Shown in pieces: positions 54,514 through 60,827 of a stretch of 60,827 nucleotides of DNA. The notes under the pieces were generated by a model that was not told the DNA's origin, made no database searches, and saw only the letters and a program-made list of their open reading frames with translations. Made by a program: the position numbers and the translations under genes. Origin of the DNA: an uncultured Pelagibacteraceae bacterium (lineage in GTDB: Bacteria; Pseudomonadota; Alphaproteobacteria; Pelagibacterales; Pelagibacteraceae); the NCBI GenBank assembly GCA_902635845.1, contig CACPPK010000002.1:82713-143539 (forward strand), given 5' to 3'. How positions within the stretch are numbered: position 1 is the first letter of the stretch; every line of letters begins with the position of its first letter.

Positions 54514-54963
54514 ATGAATAATAAAATAATTATTATTAATGGTCCAAATCTTAATCTATTAGGAGAAAGAGAACAATCACAATATGGAGCAACTACGTTT
54601 GACCAACTTAAGGAGATTTGTTCTAAAAAAGCACAAGAAATTGGTCTTGATGTTGAGTTTACTCAATCTAATGTTGAAGGAGAGCTTGTTAATATAATTC
54701 AAGATGCTAGGAAAAAATTTGATGGTATGATTATAAATGCTGCTGCATTTACTCATACTTCTGTGGCTATAAGAGATGCTCTAGATTTATTCAAAAAACC
54801 AATAATCGAGATACATTTATCTAATATTTATAAAAGAGAGGAATTTAGACATAAATCACTTATAAGTGGTGTCGTCTCTGGAGGAATTTTTGGATTAGGT
54901 GCTGAAGGATATATTTTGGCCATAATTTCATTACAAAAGACTTTGCTAAATGAAAATAGATAA
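54514..54963 (+). CDS. aroQ: 3-dehydroquinate dehydratase type II
   Basis: 149 residues. NGPNLNLLGEREQSQYGATT with the catalytic Tyr and Arg, SNVEGELVN, and EIHLSNIYKREEFRHKS are complete. Third step of the shikimate pathway. It overlaps accB by 14 nt, as in many alphaproteobacteria. Confidence 0.96.
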   Translation: MNNKIIIINGPNLNLLGEREQSQYGATTFDQLKEICSKKAQEIGLDVEFTQSNVEGELVNIIQDARKKFDGMIINAAAFTHTSVAIRDALDLFKKPIIEIHLSNIYKREEFRHKSLISGVVSGGIFGLGAEGYILAIISLQKTLLNENR

Positions 54964-55384
54964 AAAAATAATTAAAGAATTAAGTGATTATTTAAAAGAA
55001 TTTAATCTTACTGAAATAGAGATAACTGAAAAAGATACAAAAATTAAAGTATCAAAAAATAATGTTTCTATTAGTAATCAACCACAAGTTATTTCCCAAT
55101 CATCACCTACAACAAATTCGGAAGCTACTCAAACTCAAAATATTAAATCAGGAACTGAAATTACTTCACCTATAATTGGAACTGCCTATCACGCTCCAGA
55201 ACCTGGTGCTAAGAAGTTTGTTGAGATTGGAAAAAAAATTAAAAAAGGCGAAACTATAATGATTGTTGAGGCAATGAAAACAATGAATCATGTTCCTTCA
55301 ACAGTAGATGGTGTAGTAAAAGAAATTTGTGTTGAAGATGGCCAACCTGTAGAATTTGGTCAAACTATTATTATCCTTGAATAA
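54950..55384 (+). CDS. accB: Biotin carboxyl carrier protein of acetyl-CoA carboxylase
   Basis: 144 residues. The biotinylated Lys is in VEAMKTMNHV near the C-terminus, after a Gln/Thr/Ser-rich flexible linker (QPQVISQSSPTTNSEATQTQ). It carries CO2 between AccC and AccAD. Spacing to accC is 3 nt. Confidence 0.96.
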   Translation: MKIDKKIIKELSDYLKEFNLTEIEITEKDTKIKVSKNNVSISNQPQVISQSSPTTNSEATQTQNIKSGTEITSPIIGTAYHAPEPGAKKFVEIGKKIKKGETIMIVEAMKTMNHVPSTVDGVVKEICVEDGQPVEFGQTIIILE

Positions 55385-55387
55385 ATA

Positions 55388-56725
55388 ATGTTTAAAAAAA
55401 TTTTAATTGCAAACCGTGGGGAAATTGCAGTTAGAATTATTAGAGCATGTAAAGAATGGGGAATTCTTACTGTTGCTGTTCATTCCGATGTAGATAGAGA
55501 AAGTATGCATGTTAGAATGGCTGATGAAAGTGTGTGTATTGGTTCTCATCAACCAGCAAATAGTTACTTAAATATTCCAGCATTAATGTCTGCAATAGAA
55601 CTCACAAATGCTGATGCTGTTCATCCTGGCTATGGTTTTCTTTCTGAAAATGCAAATTTTGCAAGAATTTTAGAAGAGAACAAAATTAATTTTATTGGAG
55701 CCTCATCAAAACATATTGAAATGATGGGTGATAAAATTCAAGCAAAAAGAATAGCTAAAGAAAATGGATTGCCCGTTATTGAGGGGTCTGAAGGAGGTGT
55801 AAAGGATGTTTCTGAAGCAAAAGATCTTTGTAAAAAAATTGGTTTTCCAGTCTTAATCAAAGCCTCAGGTGGAGGTGGAGGTAAAGGTATGAAAATAGTT
55901 TATAAAGAAGAAGAATTTGATTCGTTGTTTTCAACAGCTAAATCTGAAGCACAAAAATACTTTGGTAATGACGAAGTTTATATTGAAAAATTTTTTCAAA
56001 ATCCTAGACATATTGAGGTTCAAATATTAGCTGGAAAAAATAGAGCAGTTCACCTACATGAAAGAGATTGTTCGGTTCAAAGAAGGCATCAAAAACTTAT
56101 AGAAGAAACACCAAGTCCAGTTTTAAGTGATGAAATAAGAAAAGATTTATTTGAAAGAACAGTAAAAATGGTGGCAAAAATAGGTTATATGGGAGCTGGT
56201 ACTGTTGAGTTTATATATGAAGATGGAAAATTTTATTTTCTTGAAATGAATACAAGAGTTCAAGTCGAACATCCTGTAACTGAGATGGTTACTGGCATTG
56301 ATATAATTAAAGAGCAAATTTGGATTGCTTTTTCAGGAGAAACAGCTTTGAAACAAAGTGATATAAATCCTAGAGGACATGCAATTGAATGTAGAATAAA
56401 TGCTGAGGATGCTAGTAAAAACTTTCAGCCTTCACCTGGAGTTATTACCATGTGTCATCAACCATCTGGTTTTAGAACCAGAGTAGATGGCGCAATATTT
56501 CAAGGATATAAAGTGACACCCTATTACGACAGTATGGTTTGTAAGTTAATTTGTCACGGAAGAAACAGAACAGAAGCAATTCAAAGAATGAATAGATCTT
56601 TAGATGAATTTGTTATTGAGGGAATAACAACAACAATACCTCTGCATAAAAAATTACTTAATCATAAAAAATTTATAAATTCAGATTTCAATGTAAGCTG
56701 GTTAGATAAAGATTCGATTGTTTAA
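55388..56725 (+). CDS. accC: Biotin carboxylase
   Basis: 445 residues. ANRGEIAVRIIRA, the ATP-grasp KASGGGGGKGM, HIEVQILAG and the catalytic EMNTRVQVEHPVTEM are present. It carboxylates biotin on AccB for fatty acid synthesis. Overlaps the convergent DUF2155 gene by 4 nt. Confidence 0.97.
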   Translation: MFKKILIANRGEIAVRIIRACKEWGILTVAVHSDVDRESMHVRMADESVCIGSHQPANSYLNIPALMSAIELTNADAVHPGYGFLSENANFARILEENKINFIGASSKHIEMMGDKIQAKRIAKENGLPVIEGSEGGVKDVSEAKDLCKKIGFPVLIKASGGGGGKGMKIVYKEEEFDSLFSTAKSEAQKYFGNDEVYIEKFFQNPRHIEVQILAGKNRAVHLHERDCSVQRRHQKLIEETPSPVLSDEIRKDLFERTVKMVAKIGYMGAGTVEFIYEDGKFYFLEMNTRVQVEHPVTEMVTGIDIIKEQIWIAFSGETALKQSDINPRGHAIECRINAEDASKNFQPSPGVITMCHQPSGFRTRVDGAIFQGYKVTPYYDSMVCKLICHGRNRTEAIQRMNRSLDEFVIEGITTTIPLHKKLLNHKKFINSDFNVSWLDKDSIV

Positions 56726-57129
56726 TAACAGCTTACTAACCAGACATCATAGACAGGGTGATCAAAAGGTTCGATTGAAGGACTGGATGAAAACATCCAA
56801 CCATTAAAAACATAAACTTCATCATTATTTTTATTTGTTAAATCTCTAACTTGTATATAAGCGGTTATTTCTGGATTATCATCAAATTCAGAATTTTTAC
56901 ATTTAATACTTTTTATTTCTAAATCTTTAAATTTTTTTAATTTGCCATTTTCTAATTTTAGCAAAGTATTTTTTGAACTTATTTTGTCCAAAATTTTTAT
57001 GTCAGTAAAAACTCCCTCTAAATTACTTTTTGAGTTTGAATTTAAAACTAAACAAAAATAAAATAAAAAAACTAAACAGATTAATTTAAAATTATTCTTT
57101 CCAGCTTGAGTATTTCTTTTTAACACCAT
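56722..57129 (-). CDS. DUF2155 family secreted protein
   Basis: 135 residues. A signal peptide or membrane anchor (FKLICLVFLFYFCLVLNSN) is followed by the DUF2155 core, including FNGWMFSSSPSIEPFDHPVYDVWLVSC. Function unknown; it sits beside accBC and NDUFA12 in many alphaproteobacteria. The annotated start overlaps NDUFA12 by 38 nt; a later start cannot be excluded. Confidence 0.85.
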   Translation of the reverse strand: MVLKRNTQAGKNNFKLICLVFLFYFCLVLNSNSKSNLEGVFTDIKILDKISSKNTLLKLENGKLKKFKDLEIKSIKCKNSEFDDNPEITAYIQVRDLTNKNNDEVYVFNGWMFSSSPSIEPFDHPVYDVWLVSCY

Positions 57130-57451
57130 CTTTATTTTTATTTGGATAATATGCCGAGTCGGTTCCGGTTAAATTTTCTTGATGTGGTTTTTGCCACTCA
57201 TATTTTTCTAAAGTATGTTTTTTCTCAATTTTATTAGGGGTAAAATGCATCCAAGAATACCATTCAACAGGAATTTTTGATGCGTCAATTGTGTTTGAAT
57301 AGATAACCCACCTTTTTCCGTTTTTGCTCTCATAATATTTATTACCTAGCTCATCAGTACCAACTAGTTTTCCAAAAAAAATAGTTTTTAGTCTTGTTCC
57401 AAAAGTATCTTGATTCCACCATGTGAAAATTTTTCTTAAGAGTGTCAACAT
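57092..57451 (-). CDS. NDUFA12-family complex I subunit
   Basis: 119 residues. GTDELGNKYYESKNGKRWVIY and PVEWYSWMHFT are the signature of the NADH:ubiquinone oxidoreductase 17.2 kDa subunit family. An accessory subunit of complex I found in alphaproteobacteria and mitochondria. Located outside the nuo cluster, as usual. Confidence 0.93.
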   Translation of the reverse strand: MLTLLRKIFTWWNQDTFGTRLKTIFFGKLVGTDELGNKYYESKNGKRWVIYSNTIDASKIPVEWYSWMHFTPNKIEKKHTLEKYEWQKPHQENLTGTDSAYYPNKNKDGVKKKYSSWKE

Positions 57452-57565
57452 AATATTTTTTTATTTATTCAATTAAAAATTGTAAAATTTAAATTAGACT
57501 AAAATATGAATATGTATATAAATTAATTGATTCATTATTCAAATTAAAATTTAAATTGAGGTTAA

Positions 57566-58390
57566 ATGGCAAAGTACTTAGTTGAAACTTATTATACGTG
57601 TACCTTTAAGGTAAATCATTATTTAGATGATATTAACGAAGCAGAGTTAAAAAATTTAGAAAAGAGAGATGATGGGAAATTCGAAGTTTTAGATGTAAAA
57701 CTTGATAATAGAAAAACGAAAAGCTTAGAATCTAAAAATAATAAAGTATTAGAAAGCAACAAAGTAGAGGTAGTTAAAGAAACAAATAATAAAAGCCCAT
57801 TAAATAAAGAAAGTGTAATAGCAAGTCTAAGAACAACTAACGAGAAATCAGGTAAAAGATTTAGCATGCCTGATAGACGAAAAGGGTATATTCAAAAAGC
57901 CACTATTGGTGATCACAAAGTTTACCTACATACTGGAGAATATGAAGATGGAAAAATTGGAGAAATATTTATTGATACTAGTAAAGAAGGTGAACTTGTA
58001 AAAGCTTTAATGAATAATTTTGCAATTGCTGTTTCTTTAGGCCTTCAATATGGCGTTCCTTTAGATGAGTTTATAAGTGCATTTGTTGGTACAAAATTTG
58101 AACCATCTGGTAAAGTTCATGGTAATGATAGAATTTTAAGTGCTACATCAATTTTGGATTATATTTTCAGAGAATTAGCTATTTCATATCAAAATAGAGA
58201 AGATCTAGCTCACACTCCCGCAATTGGAGGAAATGATGCAATCAATGCAGAAGATCAAGGTTCTGAAGATCAAAATCAATTATTAAAAATTGTAAAAGAT
58301 ATTACTAGTAAAGGTTTCGTTAGAAATAATTATAAAAAAAATCTGGTTGATCTTTCAGATATAAAAATAAGTTTAAAAGGTAAAAAATAA
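57566..58390 (+). CDS. Orphan protein related to the C-terminus of class II (B12) ribonucleotide reductase
   Basis: 274 residues. Residues about 100-225 resemble the C-terminal domain of alphaproteobacterial Nrd[79 protein letters not shown]. The catalytic RNR domain is absent and no Cys tail is present, so it cannot reduce nucleotides itself. The first 55 residues ([15 protein letters not shown]) and a Lys/Asn-rich linker are not part of NrdJ as I know it. It has its own upstream gap of 114 nt and is convergent with aspS. Function unknown. Confidence 0.75.
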   Translation: MAKYLVETYYTCTFKVNHYLDDINEAELKNLEKRDDGKFEVLDVKLDNRKTKSLESKNNKVLESNKVEVVKETNNKSPLNKESVIASLRTTNEKSGKRFSMPDRRKGYIQKATIGDHKVYLHTGEYEDGKIGEIFIDTSKEGELVKALMNNFAIAVSLGLQYGVPLDEFISAFVGTKFEPSGKVHGNDRILSATSILDYIFRELAISYQNREDLAHTPAIGGNDAINAEDQGSEDQNQLLKIVKDITSKGFVRNNYKKNLVDLSDIKISLKGKK

Positions 58391-58391
58391 A

Positions 58392-60176
58392 TTATTTTTT
58401 AGTTTTTAAAGCTAAATTTAATTCTTTCAATTGATCTGGATTTACCTCAGATGGTGCATTCATCATCAAATCTTGTGCGTTTTGGTTCATTGGAAACATA
58501 GTAACTTCCCTGATATTCTTTTCATTAGCAAGTAACATTACGATTCTATCAATACCAGGTGCTATTCCTCCATGTGGTGGTGCGCCATAACTAAGTGCAT
58601 TAATCATACCACTAAATTTTTCATCTACTTGATTTTTATCATATCCTGCAATCGAGAAAAGTTTATACATAAGTTCTGGTTTATGATTTCTAATTGCCCC
58701 TGAGGATAATTCTATACCATTACAAACTATGTCGTATTGATAAGCAAGTATATCTAATGGGTTTTCAAAATCTTTTTCACTTAAATTTCCTTGAGGCATT
58801 GAAAATGGATTATGACTAAATTTAATCTTGTTTGTTGATTCATCTTTTTCAAACATTGGATAATCTACAATCCAGCAAAATGCGAAAACATTTTCATCAA
58901 TTAAATCTAGATCTTTTGCAATTTTATCTCTTGCTATTGCAGTAATTTTTTCTAATTCGTCTTGTTTTCCACAAGCCATAAAAATACTATCCCCAATTTC
59001 ACAGTTTGTTTTTTTCATGATTTCAACCAATGCATCTTGAGAAAAGAATTTTCCTATAGGGCCTTTCGCTGAAATATCTTTATCTTTTTCAAAAGTAAAA
59101 TAAGCTAAACCTGAAGCGCCTTCTCCTTTAGCCCATTTATCAATATTATCAAAAAAACTTCTCGGTTTATCTTTCGTATTTTTTGTAATAATACACCTTA
59201 CTTTAGATCCAGATTTTACTAATTTTTTAAATATTTCAAATGAAACATCTTCTCTTGTAAAAATTTCAGTTATATCATTTACAATGAGCGGGTTTCTTAA
59301 ATCTGGTTTATCAGTACCATATTTAAGCATTGCTTCCTTAAATGCAATCTTTGGAAATTTATCAAACATCAGTTTTTTGGTAGAAAAATTTTTAAATGTA
59401 TTAACCATTAACTTTTCAACAACATTAAATACATCTTCTTGTTCAACAAATGACATTTCCAAATCTAATTGATAAAATTCCCCAGGACTTCTGTCCGCTC
59501 TTGCATCTTCATCTCTGAAACAAGGTGCAATTTGAAAGTATCTATCAAAGCCCGAAACCATTATTAATTGTTTAAATTGCTGGGGAGCTTGAGGTAGTGC
59601 ATAAAATTTTCCTGGATTTAAACGACTAGGCACTAAAAAATCTCTAGCTCCCTCTGGACTAGATGAGGTTAGAATTGGTGTTTGAAATTCTAAAAAACCT
59701 AATTTAGTCATTTCATTTCGGATGTATGAAATAACTTTAGATCTTAAAATAATATTTTCATGAATTTTTTTTCTTCTTAAATCTAAAAATCTATATTTTA
59801 ATCTTATTTCTTCGGCATATTCTTGATCACTAAAGATTGGCATAGGAAGCTCTTTACAAGCGCCTAAAACTTCATGCTGCTCAACAACAACCTCAATTTC
59901 ACCAGTATCAATTTCAGAATTAATTGTTTCTTTAGATCTGTTAACAACTTTTCCCTCAACTTGAATTACTGTTTCTAATTGCATTTTTTCTAAATCAGAA
60001 AAATATTTATTATCTTTATCAATTATACATTGGGTAATTCCGTAATTATCTCTTAAATCAATAAATAATAAGTTCCCATGGTCTCTTTTTTTATTTATCC
60101 AGCCTGAAAGAGAAATTTTTTTATCTACATCCTCTTTTCTTAATTCATTACACTTGTGTGTTCTGTATTTATTCAA
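58392..60176 (-). CDS. aspS: Aspartyl-tRNA synthetase
   Basis: 594 residues, bacterial-type class II enzyme. N-terminal OB anticodon domain (SGWINKKRDHGNLLFIDLRD), motif 2 (CFRDEDARADRSPGEFYQLDLEMSF), the GAD insertion domain, and motif 3 (GGIAPGIDRIVMLL). Likely also charges tRNA-Asn if gatCAB is present elsewhere. Starts 1 nt after the hda gene. Confidence 0.97.
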   Translation of the reverse strand: MNKYRTHKCNELRKEDVDKKISLSGWINKKRDHGNLLFIDLRDNYGITQCIIDKDNKYFSDLEKMQLETVIQVEGKVVNRSKETINSEIDTGEIEVVVEQHEVLGACKELPMPIFSDQEYAEEIRLKYRFLDLRRKKIHENIILRSKVISYIRNEMTKLGFLEFQTPILTSSSPEGARDFLVPSRLNPGKFYALPQAPQQFKQLIMVSGFDRYFQIAPCFRDEDARADRSPGEFYQLDLEMSFVEQEDVFNVVEKLMVNTFKNFSTKKLMFDKFPKIAFKEAMLKYGTDKPDLRNPLIVNDITEIFTREDVSFEIFKKLVKSGSKVRCIITKNTKDKPRSFFDNIDKWAKGEGASGLAYFTFEKDKDISAKGPIGKFFSQDALVEIMKKTNCEIGDSIFMACGKQDELEKITAIARDKIAKDLDLIDENVFAFCWIVDYPMFEKDESTNKIKFSHNPFSMPQGNLSEKDFENPLDILAYQYDIVCNGIELSSGAIRNHKPELMYKLFSIAGYDKNQVDEKFSGMINALSYGAPPHGGIAPGIDRIVMLLANEKNIREVTMFPMNQNAQDLMMNAPSEVNPDQLKELNLALKTKK

Positions 60177-60827
60177 TTAAACCTCTAATGCTTCTTTTAT
60201 AATTTTAAAATCGATTGGTTTCTTTCTTTTTAAACTAATTTCGTCGATTTTATATATGAAATCGGAAATTTTGCCATAAGTTCTATCAATTCTCTTAATT
60301 ATAAATTCAATAAGTTTTTGGTCTATTGATATTTGACGATCAGAAAGATTTTTTAATATAAGCGCATAAATTAAATCGTCACCAGGTTTTTCAATTTGAG
60401 ATAAAATAAAATTAGTAGATCTTGAATTAAGATCATTTAATTTAAATTTAAAGTCAACTATTGGTATTTTTGAGGTTACTATTAAATACTTATTATCCTG
60501 ATCTATTATATTAATAAGTGTAAATAATAAGTTTTCATTTATTTTTTCAGTCAAATCCTCAACAATGATGTTTTCAAATATTTTAATTTTTTGAAGAAAG
60601 TCATTACTAATATCTTCTGCATTAATTTTAATTCCTTTATTTTTTTCTAAAAATATATTTATTAAATGACTTTTTCCGCAAAACTTTTCACCTATTAAAT
60701 TTATAAAATTTTTATCCCATTTTGGCCAACTATTTAAAAGGCTAAAAGAGTGTTCATTGCTGTTTGAAACATAAAAATCTTGATCTTTAAAATTTTGATC
60801 ATAATCAAAATTAAGTATGAGTTGATT
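60177..60827 (-). CDS. hda: DnaA/Hda-type ATPase, 5' end outside window
   Basis: The frame is open from the right edge to TAA at 60177, 216 residues. It reads NQLILNFDYDQNFKDQDF near its start, as in HdaA (QLxLxF...DF), then a Walker A-like GEKFCGKSHL, a Walker B region (NIIVEDLT) and the Hda/DnaA lid helices with RIDRTYGKISDFIYKIDEISL. Hda promotes ATP hydrolysis by DnaA to stop over-initiation. Only a few N-terminal residues should be missing. An internal TTG at 60554 is not the real start. Confidence 0.85.
   Translation of the reverse strand, partial: NQLILNFDYDQNFKDQDFYVSNSNEHSFSLLNSWPKWDKNFINLIGEKFCGKSHLINIFLEKNKGIKINAEDISNDFLQKIKIFENIIVEDLTEKINENLLFTLINIIDQDNKYLIVTSKIPIVDFKFKLNDLNSRSTNFILSQIEKPGDDLIYALILKNLSDRQISIDQKLIEFIIKRIDRTYGKISDFIYKIDEISLKRKKPIDFKIIKEALEV

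Noticed and set aside
56765-56780. GGTTCGATTG as a tRNA T-arm
   Set aside because: Inside the DUF2155 gene with no acceptor or anticodon stem around it; no tRNA was found in the window.

Overview
The window looks like a stretch of a SAR11 (Pelagibacterales, Alphaproteobacteria) chromosome. I infer this from the very AT-rich base composition (estimated by eye at about 70% A+T), extreme compactness (most neighbours overlap or sit 0-20 nt apart), K/N/I-rich proteins, and alphaproteobacterial gene neighbourhoods such as accB-accC-DUF2155-NDUFA12, rne/mrcA/prfB and iscR-sufBCDS-sufU-sufT-hesB. I cannot name a strain. No tRNA, rRNA, CRISPR array, IS element, integrase or phage gene was found. The longest gene-free stretch is 19872-20125 (254 nt).

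Layout. (1) 1-9000 is an accessory catabolic region: a PhyH-type dioxygenase cut by the left edge, two D-2-hydroxyacid dehydrogenases, a Gfo/Idh/MocA oxidoreductase, a di-haem cytochrome c peroxidase-like protein, a Sel1-repeat protein and a complete TRAP transporter (dctQ, dctM, dctP). (2) 8951-19871 is a polyol/glycoside region: divergent iolE and iolG, an SDR, an aldo-keto reductase, then an ABC sugar importer (binding protein and two permeases) in line with a GH4 and a GH1 glycosidase; the ATPase lies convergently on the other strand. (3) 20126-30923 is a molybdenum region: a GYD-domain protein, moaA-moaC-moaD-moaE, msrP-msrQ, then on the other strand coxG-coxS-coxL-coxM, two XdhC-type genes and mocA, with moaB nearby. 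CoxL carries the form II motif AYRGAGR, so it is a CODH-like hydroxylase of uncertain substrate. (4) 30933-36114 holds a TauE-type exporter, a small 2OG-Fe oxygenase, a homocysteine methyltransferase, an EamA permease, a YbaK-type deacylase and glnA. (5) 36124-42530 holds a 56-residue ORF of unknown function and the SUF Fe-S operon headed by an IscR-type regulator, with a near-consensus type 1 IscR site in its promoter. (6) 42669-60827 is mostly core housekeeping: anmK, tyrS, an AsmA-like protein, prfB, mrcA, rne, thiS-thiG, aroQ, accB-accC, DUF2155, NDUFA12, an orphan class II RNR C-terminal-like protein, aspS and a DnaA/Hda-type ATPase cut by the right edge.

How the parts fit together: the Moco genes make the cofactor for the two molybdoenzymes in the same block, with MocA and XdhC specific to the Cox-type hydroxylase. 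The ABC importer plus GH4/GH1 form a glycoside uptake-and-cleavage module that may feed the adjacent inositol/sugar oxidoreductases. The SUF operon builds Fe-S clusters needed by MoaA, CoxS and others. The most notable small-scale signals are a programmed +1 frameshift in prfB (positions 49186-49200), an RNase E/G lacking its zinc-link cysteines, a cytochrome peroxidase gene without any ATG/GTG/TTG start, strong intra-operon hairpins, and the stand-alone RNR-like protein.
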